This document shows, piece by piece, positions 36,334-45,667 of a stretch of 64,000 nucleotides of DNA. The notes under the pieces were generated by a model. The model was not told the DNA's origin and did no database searches. It worked only from the letters and a program-made list of their open reading frames with translations. The position numbers were made by a program, and so were the translations under genes. Where the stretch lies: NCBI RefSeq assembly GCF_900109285.1, contig NZ_FNZQ01000006.1, forward strand, positions 62,001-126,000. The letters are read 5' to 3'. Position 1 is the stretch's first letter, and each line of letters begins with the position of its first letter. Source of the DNA: Jannaschia helgolandensis. Lineage in GTDB: Bacteria; Pseudomonadota; Alphaproteobacteria; Rhodobacterales; Rhodobacteraceae.

Positions 36334-36930
36334 TTAACGAATGACGGGGATATGCGCTGCCGCCCCTTCCGGGATCGTGCCGGTCAGACGCGGGTCGTCG
36401 ACGATTTCGATCTCGCGGCGAACCGGCATGAACCCCGACCGGATGTAGAATGGCAAGGCGACCGGGCTGTCGAAGGTGCAGGTGTGAATCTGAAGCTTGG
36501 TGATCGGGCGGGCAAAGGCCCGCTCGATGGCTGCTGACATAAGCGCCCGTCCCACGCCCGCGCCCTGCAGTGTCGGGGTCAGACCCAGGAACGCCAGTTC
36601 GCAGGTCGCACCATCCCTGAAATCCAGTTCCAGAAGGCCCTCGGCACGGTCCGCCCTCTCCAGTGCGAAAATCTCGACCTGCGGATCGCCGAGAATTGCG
36701 CCGAGCGTTGCATCGTCCATCTTGAGCCGGGAAAACCACAACCAGTCCAGCGCGCCAACGCGGGTGAACAGGTCGCGGTACCAATCCACGTTCGGGCGAT
36801 CGACTCGGTTCATCCGAGTCCCATTCGGGAAAGAAGCAGGAGCGGACGCGGGCGGGACCAGCATCTCCAGATGCGTGACCACGGCGGCGATCTTGCCCGA
36901 TGGAACAGGATAAACCCCCTCGGTCAGCAT
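36334..36930 (-). CDS. GNAT-family N-acetyltransferase
   Basis: A 198-residue GNAT protein. The acetyl-CoA binding motif A reads LTPTLQGAGVGRALMSAAI near residue 120 (Q-x-x-G-x-G/A), and motif B contains LPFYIRSGFMPVRREIE near residue 165. The acceptor is unknown; the N-terminal 60 residues lack GNAT features but match lineage homologues (VVTHLEML). The ATG overlaps a short upstream ORF (36924-37019) that may couple translation to the DUF2237 gene just before it. Confidence 0.88.
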   Translation of the reverse strand: MLTEGVYPVPSGKIAAVVTHLEMLVPPASAPASFPNGTRMNRVDRPNVDWYRDLFTRVGALDWLWFSRLKMDDATLGAILGDPQVEIFALERADRAEGLLELDFRDGATCELAFLGLTPTLQGAGVGRALMSAAIERAFARPITKLQIHTCTFDSPVALPFYIRSGFMPVRREIEIVDDPRLTGTIPEGAAAHIPVIR

Positions 36931-37020
36931 CGGCGCGTCTGATCGGGCATTCGCAGGTCAGGCGTATCGGTCAGCACGGGTCTGCCCGTCAGGCACAGGG
37001 CGGCGAATGGGTTCAGCATG

Positions 37021-37407
37021 TCAGTCCGTAACATAGAGAGTCAGGATATCCATCGGCACGATATCCAAAGTCCGCTGATGCGTGGCCGACAGGTCGACCT
37101 GCGGCGCGCAATCTTCTTCGTGGGCCTGAAGGAAACGCGCGGCACACAGGCACCATTTGTCCCCCGGTTTCAATCCGGCGAATCCGTATTCGGGCCGGGG
37201 CGTCGACAGGTCGTTGCCCAGATACTTGGAATAGGCGAGGAACTCGGACGTCATCACGGCGCAGACCGTATGCACCCCGCCGTCCATCGCCCCGGTGTTG
37301 CAACAGCCGTCGCGGAAGAACCCGGTCAATGGATCATTGGAACAGGAGGCCAGCGCATCACCGTGGACGTTCAGCGCGGGTAGTTGGCCGGGGGTTGTAT
37401 CGGGCAT
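37021..37407 (-). CDS. DUF2237 family protein
   Basis: A 128-residue protein of DUF2237 (COG3651), conserved but uncharacterised. Family blocks are visible: FFRDGCCNTGAMDGGVHTVCAVMT near residue 30 and KPGDKWCLCAARFLQAHE near residue 80, with conserved cysteines that suggest metal or disulfide chemistry. GAGGAG lies seven bases before the ATG. It lies between the serine hydrolase and the GNAT gene on the same strand, with gaps of 52 and 90 bases. Confidence 0.88.
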   Translation of the reverse strand: MPDTTPGQLPALNVHGDALASCSNDPLTGFFRDGCCNTGAMDGGVHTVCAVMTSEFLAYSKYLGNDLSTPRPEYGFAGLKPGDKWCLCAARFLQAHEEDCAPQVDLSATHQRTLDIVPMDILTLYVTD

Positions 37408-37459
37408 CGGTTTCTCCTCTTGCGGATTGCCGCAACGCTAGCACAACGCATGCTGGCGT

Positions 37460-38611
37460 CTATTGCGCGGCGGCGATCCTGCGGAACATTTCGATAGTGC
37501 TCTCGGACACGCCCGGCTCTCGAAAGGCGCGGTCGGCGGCATTTACGGCGATCACGACATTGCGGGCGCGGTCGATGTAGACGAACTGCCCATAGACGCC
37601 CTGCGCCATGATCTCGCCAGCCCTCACATCGGCAGGCATCCACCATTGATACCCATAGCGCATCCGGCCCACCTCGGTCAGCGCGGAAGGCACGGTCGAG
37701 ATGTTGATCCAATCTTCGGGCACGATCTGCCGTCCGTCCAATTGCCCGCCCTGTGCAACCAGCAGGCCCATGCGGGCATAATCCCGCGTCGTCATGTTCA
37801 ACCCGCCCAACACGAATGCCACGCCTTCGCCATCGGTCAGATAGGTCGCTGCGCCGATACCCATCGGGCCGGTCAGTTTTTCGGCCATCAGATCCGGGAT
37901 CGACCGATCCGTCGCGCCGCGCAGCACCATGCCCAGCACATGTGTATCCATCGAGACGTATTTCATCGCGGCACCCGGCACGCGGTCGCGTACCGACAGA
38001 TCGGCAGTGAAATCGTCAAGTGCCCCGCCCAGGGCAATCACACGACCCATCCGGTTGATATCGCTGTCAGGGTTGAAGTAATCTTCGTCAAAGGCGACGC
38101 CGGATTCCATTTGCAGAATGTCCTGCACCGACACTCCGGCATAGGCTGAATTGGCCAGGGGCGGGGCGTATTTTTCGACCGGGTCCGACAGGGTCAGCGC
38201 GCCTTCGTCCACTAGGATACCGGTCAGCAGCGACAGGAATGATTTCGCGACCGACCAGCTGATCCTCAGATCGCCCGGCTGCGTATCCAGATAGTAGCTT
38301 TCGTGCGTGACCTTGCCGTCCTTGAGTACGACAATCGAGGTGATGGACCTGTCCGCGATCCATTTCTCTGTACCGTCGGGCAGCGGCACGGGCGAGCCAT
38401 CGGGCAGACGGGTGCCCGATGCCTGGGAGAGCGGGACGTTCAGGAAGGCGCGGTCCATGTTACTGAAGTTCGCGACAATACGGTCGGGGGCGAACAGCGA
38501 ATTTACCGCCAGAAGACGTGTAATCTCTTCCCGCTTCCAGAGCGCGGCGAGCGCCGCCACAACAGCGACCGCCAGGATGGCCAGTCCCAGCCGCTGGATC
38601 CATTTAACCAT
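37460..38611 (-). CDS. Beta-lactamase-fold serine hydrolase (class C/EstB-like)
   Basis: A 383-residue protein with an N-terminal membrane anchor (hydrophobic LGLAILAVAVVAALAAL) and a serine beta-lactamase/penicillin-binding-protein fold. The S-x-x-K motif is SWSVAKSF near residue 120, and the second motif is the Tyr in KYVSMDTHVLG near residue 215, as in 6-aminohexanoate hydrolases and EstB esterases. Real beta-lactamase activity is not implied. The start could also be the ATG four codons earlier, at 38623. Confidence 0.85.
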   Translation of the reverse strand: MVKWIQRLGLAILAVAVVAALAALWKREEITRLLAVNSLFAPDRIVANFSNMDRAFLNVPLSQASGTRLPDGSPVPLPDGTEKWIADRSITSIVVLKDGKVTHESYYLDTQPGDLRISWSVAKSFLSLLTGILVDEGALTLSDPVEKYAPPLANSAYAGVSVQDILQMESGVAFDEDYFNPDSDINRMGRVIALGGALDDFTADLSVRDRVPGAAMKYVSMDTHVLGMVLRGATDRSIPDLMAEKLTGPMGIGAATYLTDGEGVAFVLGGLNMTTRDYARMGLLVAQGGQLDGRQIVPEDWINISTVPSALTEVGRMRYGYQWWMPADVRAGEIMAQGVYGQFVYIDRARNVVIAVNAADRAFREPGVSESTIEMFRRIAAAQ

Positions 38612-38761
38612 TTCCGCCCCCATACTTTTTGTTACCGAAGCACGGTCAGGCGCCGGGCGTCCAGTGTGGTTTGACCCAGTAACCAGTTGACCCAACGTCC
38701 GTGAAAGGTGAGCCCAAGGCGGCGCAGTTGACTGCCTGCGCCCGAAAGGCGTCTGTCAGCC

Positions 38762-39469
38762 TCACTTGAACCGCGCGGCCAATCGTTGGAGCGCCGACAA
38801 TGGAGGATCGGGTTCCGCCTCGGGCCGGGGTGCAGGATCTGGTTTGGACGGTTTGGGAACATCGGCCTTTGCCTTGGGTCCGCCAGACCCCGACGACGGT
38901 CGCTGCGGCGAGACGCGCAACCCAACGGCATTGGAAAAGCCGGGTCCATCTCCGGCCGCCAACTTAGGTGCGCCATCGCAGATGCCACGCAACAGATCGT
39001 CCAGCCTCTCGCCCTCGGCCTTGGCAAAATCCGACAGGACGTAGCCCGCGACGCGATCCTTGTGCCCCGGATGGCCGATGCCCAGCCGCACGCGCGCATA
39101 CTCCGGGCCTATGTGCTGGTGGATCGAGCGCAGACCGTTGTGGCCCGCATGGCCGCCGCCCTGCTTCAGCTTCATCTTGCCGGGGGCCAAGTCGAGCTCG
39201 TCGTGGAATACAGTGACGTCACCGGGCTCCAGCTTGTGAAACCGCATCGCTTCGCCGACCGATTGGCCGGACAGGTTCATGAAGGTCATCGGTTTAAGCA
39301 ACCAGACCTTTTCGCATCCGAACCGCACTTCGGCCACAGCGCCCTGAAACTTGGACCGCCAGATCACGCCCTGATCCTCGGCGATCCGGTCCAGTGCCAT
39401 GAACCCGATATTGTGGCGGTTGCCTGCGTATTTCGCGCCCGGATTGCCCAGGCCGACCCAGAGTTGCAT
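38762..39469 (-). CDS. pth: Peptidyl-tRNA hydrolase with long C-terminal tail
   Basis: Pth releases peptides from stalled peptidyl-tRNA. The 235-residue product has GLGNPGAKYAGNRHNIGF near residue 6 (N10, H20), KPMTFMNLSGQSV near residue 62, and FHDELDLAPGKMKLKQGGGHAGHNGL near residue 92, covering all catalytic residues. The last 50 residues, rich in Pro, Ala, Lys and Asp, are an extra tail common in Rhodobacteraceae. GGAGG five bases before the ATG fixes the start. No rplY is adjacent. Confidence 0.94.
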   Translation of the reverse strand: MQLWVGLGNPGAKYAGNRHNIGFMALDRIAEDQGVIWRSKFQGAVAEVRFGCEKVWLLKPMTFMNLSGQSVGEAMRFHKLEPGDVTVFHDELDLAPGKMKLKQGGGHAGHNGLRSIHQHIGPEYARVRLGIGHPGHKDRVAGYVLSDFAKAEGERLDDLLRGICDGAPKLAAGDGPGFSNAVGLRVSPQRPSSGSGGPKAKADVPKPSKPDPAPRPEAEPDPPLSALQRLAARFK

Positions 39470-39683
39470 CGTCGCCTCCGACATTCGTGCCCTTTGCTAT
39501 GATATTAGACTGCGGGGGGCCAGTGTCAGGAAGCCGACCTGATCCGCACGCGCACCGGCGATCTGGCGGGCTTCATGCGGACCTGTGTCGAGGACGACCT
39601 GTACGTTTTGTCCTCCCCTCCATCGGGCGACCGGAGACAGGAAGGAAATCCGGGCGGGTTGCGGTGCTGCGCGATATGCTGGA

Positions 39684-40775
39684 CTAGCTTCCGGATTGCC
39701 CGGTTCCGCGTTCGCCCGTCGCCACGCGAAGAGCAATCTTTCCGACATGCTGTTTCGCGGTGAACGCAGCCTGTGCGGCGGCCATGTCCCGCAGATCATA
39801 GGATGCGGCGATAACCGGGTGCAGACGACCGGCCTCCATATGCGCGATCAGGGTCGGTATGATGTGGTCGGGCTGCGCCGTGCTGCCCATCAATGTCAAG
39901 TCACGCAGGTACAGGTCGCGAATGTCCAGTTCGACAATTGGTCCCGCAATCGCGCCGGACGTAACATAGCGTCCGCCGCGCCGTAGGGCAGCCAGCATGT
40001 CGGGCCAGCGTGGGCCGGCCACCAGATCGACCACCACGTCGAACCCATCGGGCAGCGGATCATCGCGTCCGATGACGTGTTGCGCACCTGCCTTGGCCAC
40101 AGCAGCGCCCTTGTCGCCTCCCGCGATGGCAGTGACCTCGGCCCCGCGCAGGCGCGCCAGTTGCACTGCCGCCAGCCCGACTCCGCCCGATGCGCCTGTG
40201 ATCAGCACCCGTTCGGCGGACAGTGAGACGCGGTCCAGCATCCCTTCCGCGGTAGAGTAGGCGCAGGGCAGGGCACCCAGCTCCGAGTCCGTTATTGCAT
40301 CGGCATGTACGGCATAGGCGTCAGCAGCTCGCGCGGTCATGTATTCCGCGAAGCCACCGTCGCGTTCCGACCCAAAGGTCGCGATGTCGAACGGCCCGCC
40401 GTTTTCGACCCGGTGCATTGCACGGGTAACGACGCGTTCGCCTACCCGTCCGGTTTCGACGCCGGGACCGGTAGCCACCACGATACCGCAGCAATCCGCG
40501 CCCTGGATGCGTGGAAACGAGAGCGCCCCGTTCCAGCCGCCATCGCCCGCATCATCATCGACAGCGTTGCCATCCGTCGCACCGCGGACCGATTTGGAAT
40601 ACCAGCCGATCCGTGTATTAATGTCGGTGTTGTTAACCGAGCTGGCCAGTACCGCGATCAACACCTCGCCCGGTCCCGCCACCGGCACGGGCAGATCAGT
40701 GCGCCATTCCAACACTTCGGGTCCGCCATGCCCCGTCAGAACCCAACCGGACATGGTCATGGGCAGGACGCTCAT
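39684..40775 (-). CDS. Zinc-independent alcohol dehydrogenase / quinone-oxidoreductase family protein
   Basis: A 363-residue medium-chain dehydrogenase/reductase with VLITGASGGVGLAAVQLARLRGA near residue 175, the NADPH Rossmann motif, and an N-terminal GHGGPEVLEWRTDLPVP that matches quinone oxidoreductases. The catalytic zinc ligands are not evident, so it is probably NADPH:quinone reductase-like rather than a zinc ADH. Substrate unknown. The ATG overlaps the pepF stop by four bases (ATGA), so it is coupled to pepF; the alternative starts at 40760 and 40754 are also possible. Confidence 0.87.
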   Translation of the reverse strand: MSVLPMTMSGWVLTGHGGPEVLEWRTDLPVPVAGPGEVLIAVLASSVNNTDINTRIGWYSKSVRGATDGNAVDDDAGDGGWNGALSFPRIQGADCCGIVVATGPGVETGRVGERVVTRAMHRVENGGPFDIATFGSERDGGFAEYMTARAADAYAVHADAITDSELGALPCAYSTAEGMLDRVSLSAERVLITGASGGVGLAAVQLARLRGAEVTAIAGGDKGAAVAKAGAQHVIGRDDPLPDGFDVVVDLVAGPRWPDMLAALRRGGRYVTSGAIAGPIVELDIRDLYLRDLTLMGSTAQPDHIIPTLIAHMEAGRLHPVIAASYDLRDMAAAQAAFTAKQHVGKIALRVATGERGTGQSGS

Positions 40776-42604
40776 TCCTCCAATGCTTCCAGCTCTTCGA
40801 TGAAGCCTTCGATCATCGACAGGCCCTTGTCCCAGAACGCGGGGTCGCTGGCATCCAGACCGAAGGGGGCCAACAGCTCCTTGTGGTGCTTCGATCCGCC
40901 CGCCTTGAGCATGTCGAAATACTTTTCCTGAAAGCCTTCGGGCGCGTCCTGATAGACCGCATAGAGGGCATTTACGAGGCCGTCGCCGAAGGCATAGGCA
41001 TAGACGTAGAAGGGCGAATGCACGAAGTGCGGGATATAGGCCCAGAAGTGCTCGTAGCCCTCCATGTATTCGAATACCGGACCCAGGCTTTCGGCCTGCA
41101 CCGACATCCACAATGCGTCGATGTCCTCGGGCGTCAACTCGCCCTCGGCGCGGGCCGCATGCAATTTTACTTCGAAGTCGTAGAAGGCGATCTGGCGCAC
41201 GACCGTGTTGATCATATCCTCGACCTTGCCGGCCAGCATGACCTTGCGCTGCGCGTCGTCCTTTGCGCCGTCCAGCATGGCGCGGAACGTCAGCATCTCA
41301 CCGAAGACCGACGCGGTTTCGGCCAGGGTCAACGGTGTCGACGACAACATTTCGCCCTGTCCCGCCGCCAGCACCTGATGCACGCCGTGACCCAGTTCAT
41401 GCGCCAGCGTCATCACGTCGCGCGGTTTTCCGAGATAGTTGAGCATCACGTAGGGGTGCACGGTCGTGACCGTCGGGTGGGCAAAGGCGCCGGGGGCCTT
41501 GCCCGGCTTGACCTCCGCGTCGATCCAGCCCTTGTCGAAAAACGGCTCGGCCAGCTTCGCCATCTCGGGCGAGAACCCGGCGTAGGCATCCATCACGGTC
41601 TTGCGCGCCTCGTCCCAGCCGACCAGGCGCGTCTCCTCCATCGGAAGCGGGGCGTTGCGGTCCCAGACTTGCAGCGTGTCGAGGCCAAGCCATTTCGCCT
41701 TCAGCGCGTAGTAGCGGTGGGACAGGCGCGGATAGGCGGCCACCACGGCATTGCGCAGCGCTTCGACGACCTCGGGCTCCACGTGGTTGGCGATGTGGCG
41801 GCTGGCTTGCGGGCTGGGCAGGGCGCGCCAGCGGTCAACGATCTCCTTTTCCTTGGCGAGCGTGTTGTGGACCCGTGCAAAGGTGCGGACCTGTTTTCCG
41901 AACACCTCGGCTAAGGCACGGGCACCGGCTTCACGTTTCGCGCGGTCCGGATCGGTCAGCTTGTTGAGCGTCGCCTCGATCCCCAATTCCTCGCCGTCCA
42001 CGTCGAAGGTCAGCCCGGCGATGGTTTCGTCGAACAGCTTGTTCCACGCGTTCGCGCCGACGACTGAAGTGTCGTGCAGAAACTTCTCCAACTCGTCCGA
42101 CAGTTGATAGGGCTTCATCGCACGCATCCGGTCCAGCGCAGGCCGATACCGGGCAAGGTCCGCGTTCGCGGCCATCAGCGCGTCATAGGCGTCATCGTCG
42201 ATACGATTGAATTCCAGCGAAAAGAACACCAGCGGTGTGGTGAAATTTGTCAGCTTGTCCTGACAATCGGACATGAACTTGGCCCGGTCGCCATCCGTCG
42301 TGACCTGATAATAGCGCAAGCCCGCAAAAGACATGATGCGGCCTGCGACTTCGTCGATTTTTTCGTTGCGCTGGATGCAGCGCAACATTTCATCTGCATC
42401 AAGGTCGGCCAGCTTGCCCTCATAGTCGGCGGCAAAGGCTGCGCATTCCGCCTCCAGCCACGACATGTCGCGGGCCAGTTCGGGCGCATCCTCGCCTGTA
42501 TACAGATCGTCGAGGTTCCATTCGGGCAGATTGCCCAGCGGTTGGTTGCCGTGGCTGGGGGTCGCATCGCGCAGGATCGTCGTTTGAACGGACTGGAATG
42601 TCAT
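40772..42604 (-). CDS. pepF: Oligoendopeptidase F (M3B)
   Basis: A cytoplasmic zinc endopeptidase that degrades oligopeptides. The 610-residue product has the zinc-binding HELGHGVHQ near residue 402 and the third ligand Glu in LAETASVFGEM near residue 428, with a long helical N-terminal domain typical of M3B. GAGGCCTCC precedes the ATG. It heads a two-gene unit with the quinone-reductase-like gene. No sign of anomaly in length or sequence. Confidence 0.95.
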   Translation of the reverse strand: MTFQSVQTTILRDATPSHGNQPLGNLPEWNLDDLYTGEDAPELARDMSWLEAECAAFAADYEGKLADLDADEMLRCIQRNEKIDEVAGRIMSFAGLRYYQVTTDGDRAKFMSDCQDKLTNFTTPLVFFSLEFNRIDDDAYDALMAANADLARYRPALDRMRAMKPYQLSDELEKFLHDTSVVGANAWNKLFDETIAGLTFDVDGEELGIEATLNKLTDPDRAKREAGARALAEVFGKQVRTFARVHNTLAKEKEIVDRWRALPSPQASRHIANHVEPEVVEALRNAVVAAYPRLSHRYYALKAKWLGLDTLQVWDRNAPLPMEETRLVGWDEARKTVMDAYAGFSPEMAKLAEPFFDKGWIDAEVKPGKAPGAFAHPTVTTVHPYVMLNYLGKPRDVMTLAHELGHGVHQVLAAGQGEMLSSTPLTLAETASVFGEMLTFRAMLDGAKDDAQRKVMLAGKVEDMINTVVRQIAFYDFEVKLHAARAEGELTPEDIDALWMSVQAESLGPVFEYMEGYEHFWAYIPHFVHSPFYVYAYAFGDGLVNALYAVYQDAPEGFQEKYFDMLKAGGSKHHKELLAPFGLDASDPAFWDKGLSMIEGFIEELEALEE

Positions 42605-42749
42605 GGAGGCCTCGTGTTTCTGGATTCAGAACTAGGTAGGTCCTTCGATGCCGGATCGCAAACCCATCGCGTCGGTCATGCCGCATGACTGCGGGAACGG
42701 ACGCGGCCTTATCGCGGATACCTTCGGAAGACGGGGTAAAGGTTTCGCA

Positions 42750-43460
42750 TCAGGCCAGCGTCAACGGCCCGGCCTCGGTCGCCATGCCTTCGGCCCGATC
42801 GAACCGCAGATAGGCCAGCGCGCGGTTGCCTGACACGGTGTGGACGGTGCCCGCTGGCCGTCCGTCCGAAAGGATCGCGGCACCGGGCAAGACCGCACCC
42901 TGCACCCGCGCCAGACCTTTGCGCAACTCGGTCTTGTGCTTCATGCGGGCGACGATTTCCTGTCCGACGTAGCAGCCCTTCTTGAAATCCACGCCGCCCA
43001 GCCGCTCGAACCCCATCTCGAGGATGTAGCTTTCGTTGGGGATCAATTCGGCCCCCGCCTGAGGCACCATGTTCTCGACCCGCACCGCGTTCCAGTCGAC
43101 TTCATCACCGCCTCGTACGCCGTAATGCCGCCACCCCATACCCGGTCGCGGATCCGGGAGCGCGCCTGTCGGCATGTCGTCCAGCCCGCGCGCTACGGTC
43201 AAACCACTGTCTTCGATCGTGACCTTCGATCGCAGCCGGTACATCGACAACCGTTGCGCCAGCCCCGGCGCCATGTCGGACGCGACGTCAAGATACAGGG
43301 CCTCGGGGTCGGCGAACGTCACGAAATCGGCAAGGTATTTGCCTTGCGGCGACAACAGAGCGGCATAGCCGAGACCCGTCACAGGCACGTCCCGCGTCAG
43401 CAGGCCCTGCAGGAACTTCGCCCGGTCGTCACCGGACACGCGGAGGATGGTTCTGTTCAT
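42750..43460 (-). CDS. ygfZ: YgfZ-type folate-binding Fe-S cluster assembly protein
   Basis: The 236-residue protein resembles GcvT and contains the diagnostic motif FKKGCYVGQEIVARMKHK near residue 163, whose cysteine is conserved in all YgfZ/IBA57 proteins. The family uses tetrahydrofolate in maturation of certain Fe-S enzymes. The chosen ATG gives MNRTILRVSGDDRAKFLQGL. A longer in-frame reading extends upstream but is antisense to the divergent aminotransferase leader. Confidence 0.9.
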   Translation of the reverse strand: MNRTILRVSGDDRAKFLQGLLTRDVPVTGLGYAALLSPQGKYLADFVTFADPEALYLDVASDMAPGLAQRLSMYRLRSKVTIEDSGLTVARGLDDMPTGALPDPRPGMGWRHYGVRGGDEVDWNAVRVENMVPQAGAELIPNESYILEMGFERLGGVDFKKGCYVGQEIVARMKHKTELRKGLARVQGAVLPGAAILSDGRPAGTVHTVSGNRALAYLRFDRAEGMATEAGPLTLA

Positions 43461-43567
43461 GCCTGACACATAAGCAAACCCGCCCCCATGCCAACCCCCG
43501 ACCGCCGCACATTGACCCCGCGAAATGGCGGGCGTAGCGATCTGCCAACGCTTAAACAGGAGCTTCC

Positions 43568-44782
43568 ATGCCCTTTGCCCATGGCCCCCAGACACTGGCA
43601 ATTCCCGGCCCTTCGATCATTCCCGACCGGGTACTGCGTGCGATGCATCGGCCGTCGCCGAATATCTACAACGGGCCGCTGGTGGATCTGACGCATTCCT
43701 TGATCCCCGATCTGAAAGCCGTCGCCCGCACGTCGCACAACGCCACGATTTATATCGGCAACGGCCATGCCGCATGGGAGGCGTCGCTGGCCAACACCCA
43801 CGCGCGCGGCGATCTTGTGCTAGTGCCACGCACCGGCAGTTTTGCCGACGGTTGGGCCGAAGTGGCGCGCGGAATGGGCATCCGCACGGAGATGCTGGAC
43901 TTCGGCAACCGCGATGCGATGGACCCGGCGACCATTGGTGAAAGACTGCGCGCGGACAAGGATCACGAGATCAAATCGGTCCTCTGCGTCCACGTCGATA
44001 CCTCGTCGTCCTTGCGCGCCGACCTCAAGGCGATCCGATCCGAGATGGATGCGGCGGGTCACCCGGCGCTGTTGCAGGCAGACTGCATGGCGTCGCTGGC
44101 CTGCGATGTGATGGAGATGGACGAGTGGGGCGTCGACGTCGCCTTCGCCGGATGCCAGAAAGGTCTGATGACGCCTGCGGGCATGGCCTTTGTTTTCTAC
44201 AATGACCGGGCGGCGCGGGCACGAGAACGCTCCGACCTCGCCACGTTCTATTGGGACTGGATACCGCGCACCAACCCCGAGGTGTATTTCCGGTACTTCC
44301 AGGGGACTGGCCCGACGCACCATCTTTATGGTCTGCGCGAAGCCCTTGACATGATTGTCCACGAAGAAGGGGTTGATGCTGTCTGGGCGCGTCACGCCAC
44401 GCTGGCACATACGCTGCACGCGGCGTTCGCCAAGTGGGAGAATCACGGCACCGGTGGAGTCGGGTTGGAACTGAACGTCCGCGACCCCGCCAGTCGCAGC
44501 CATGCGGTCACTGCCGTCCGTCTGCCGGGGAATGCCACACGTCTGCGTCACTGGTGCGAGGAGCAGATGGGACTGACGCTGGGCATCGGGATCGGCATGG
44601 CCGCGCCCGACGACCCGGCATGGCACGGGTTTTTCCGGATCGGGCACATGGGGCATGTATCCGGTCACAGCATGCTGGGAACGCTGGCCACCATCGACGC
44701 GGGCCTCAAGGCCACGGGCGTTCCGCATGGTTCCGGTGCACTGGAGGCCGCATCGGCCATTCTGGCCGGAACTGCTGGATAA
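43568..44782 (+). CDS. Class V aminotransferase (alanine/serine-glyoxylate type)
   Basis: A 404-residue PLP enzyme of the AGT/SPT family. It begins IPGPSIIPDRVL, the usual family start, has the PLP lysine in FAGCQKGLMTPAGMAF near residue 197 and a C-terminal FFRIGHMGHVSGHSMLG near residue 360. Likely reaction is transamination of glyoxylate with alanine or serine to glycine; the donor is not certain. AGGAG precedes the ATG. It is divergent from ygfZ and not linked to another serine-cycle gene here. Confidence 0.9.
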   Translation: MPFAHGPQTLAIPGPSIIPDRVLRAMHRPSPNIYNGPLVDLTHSLIPDLKAVARTSHNATIYIGNGHAAWEASLANTHARGDLVLVPRTGSFADGWAEVARGMGIRTEMLDFGNRDAMDPATIGERLRADKDHEIKSVLCVHVDTSSSLRADLKAIRSEMDAAGHPALLQADCMASLACDVMEMDEWGVDVAFAGCQKGLMTPAGMAFVFYNDRAARARERSDLATFYWDWIPRTNPEVYFRYFQGTGPTHHLYGLREALDMIVHEEGVDAVWARHATLAHTLHAAFAKWENHGTGGVGLELNVRDPASRSHAVTAVRLPGNATRLRHWCEEQMGLTLGIGIGMAAPDDPAWHGFFRIGHMGHVSGHSMLGTLATIDAGLKATGVPHGSGALEAASAILAGTAG

Positions 44783-44890
44783 CATAGGCTAAACAAGTCT
44801 TCGCCGAATTTTGGCCATGTTCGCGGCTTTTGCTGGGAGGACGTAGACGGCATTTGTCCACTACGTCTGATAGCCATTCGGAAACGGACC

Positions 44891-45361
44891 ATGACCTCTG
44901 ACGATCCAGCGACCCATCTCCGCATGTCCCTGCGCGAAGTCGTCAGCGCGGCACCGACCAAAACACTCGTCGCCGCTGGCGTGCTGGGTCTGATGTGGGG
45001 ACCGATCCTCGCATCTGTGCTTCAGGTTGCAGACATGCCGCCCCAGGCAATGACGACGGCCCCTTTGGACATTTCCCTGACGGCTGTATCGGGCGGTCCG
45101 ACGACATCCGATGTGTCGTCCGCAACGCCAGTGCCGATCACCGGATCGTCTGCCAATGGCTCCATTTCGTCAGATCATTCCGTTGACCAAACCGCACCGG
45201 CCCGCGTCAGCAGCGTGTCGTCGGACGAGATTGCCTCAATCGCGGATCAGGATGCTGCGCTGGATCGACTCAGCACGATGACGCGGTTTTATCGCCTGTC
45301 CAATGCAGGGCCCTCGGAGAGTTCGACATCTTCCGTGCCGGGCTTTCAGACCAAGGACTGA
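44891..45361 (+). CDS. Unknown single-pass membrane protein with Ser/Thr-rich tail
   Basis: I do not recognise this 156-residue protein. After a short polar start it has one hydrophobic segment (residues 23-47, LVAAGVLGLMWGPILASVLQV), then an extended low-complexity region rich in Ser, Thr and Val (residues 55-130) and ends QTKD. It looks like an anchored, disordered surface or periplasmic protein. No family, signal or enzymatic motif is visible. A weak GGAAACGG precedes the ATG. Confidence 0.55.
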   Translation: MTSDDPATHLRMSLREVVSAAPTKTLVAAGVLGLMWGPILASVLQVADMPPQAMTTAPLDISLTAVSGGPTTSDVSSATPVPITGSSANGSISSDHSVDQTAPARVSSVSSDEIASIADQDAALDRLSTMTRFYRLSNAGPSESSTSSVPGFQTKD

Positions 45362-45375
45362 ACCTAAAGCCGATG

Positions 45376-45627
45376 TCAGTGGCGTTTCGCCAGCACGGCA
45401 TCGACCCGTGCGTCCCAGGCAGCCAGTTGGGCCGCACGCCACAATCCCCACCGTCGGATCGCCAAGTGCAGACCCGCGCAGGTTGCCAGCGCGACAGGGT
45501 ATCCCCAGACGCCCCACACAAATACCAAAACCGTAATCAGCATAAGATAGGCCATGCCCAGAAAGGCATTGGTGTAATCTTCGACCCGGTCAATTTGTCC
45601 GTCGTTGCGCATGGTCTGATCCGTCAT
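45376..45627 (-). CDS. Small two-helix membrane protein
   Basis: An 83-residue protein of unknown family. Two hydrophobic segments (residues 25-45 and 47-64, the latter containing YPVALATCAGLHLAI) are followed by a charged C-terminus AWDARVDAVLAKRH. An alternative start, MRNDGQ, is five codons later. It lies 40 bases downstream of hisC on the same strand, so it may be at the end of the ghrA - hisC transcript. Confidence 0.6.
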   Translation of the reverse strand: MTDQTMRNDGQIDRVEDYTNAFLGMAYLMLITVLVFVWGVWGYPVALATCAGLHLAIRRWGLWRAAQLAAWDARVDAVLAKRH

Positions 45628-45667
45628 ACTGCCAAACCAACCTAGCGCATCGATCAGCCAAGTGAAG

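Noticed and set aside
39487-39687. Plus-strand ORF between pth and the quinone-reductase-like gene
   Set aside because: Arg/Pro/Gly-rich composition typical of a shadow frame in GC-rich DNA; a vague GNAT resemblance in another frame is not enough.
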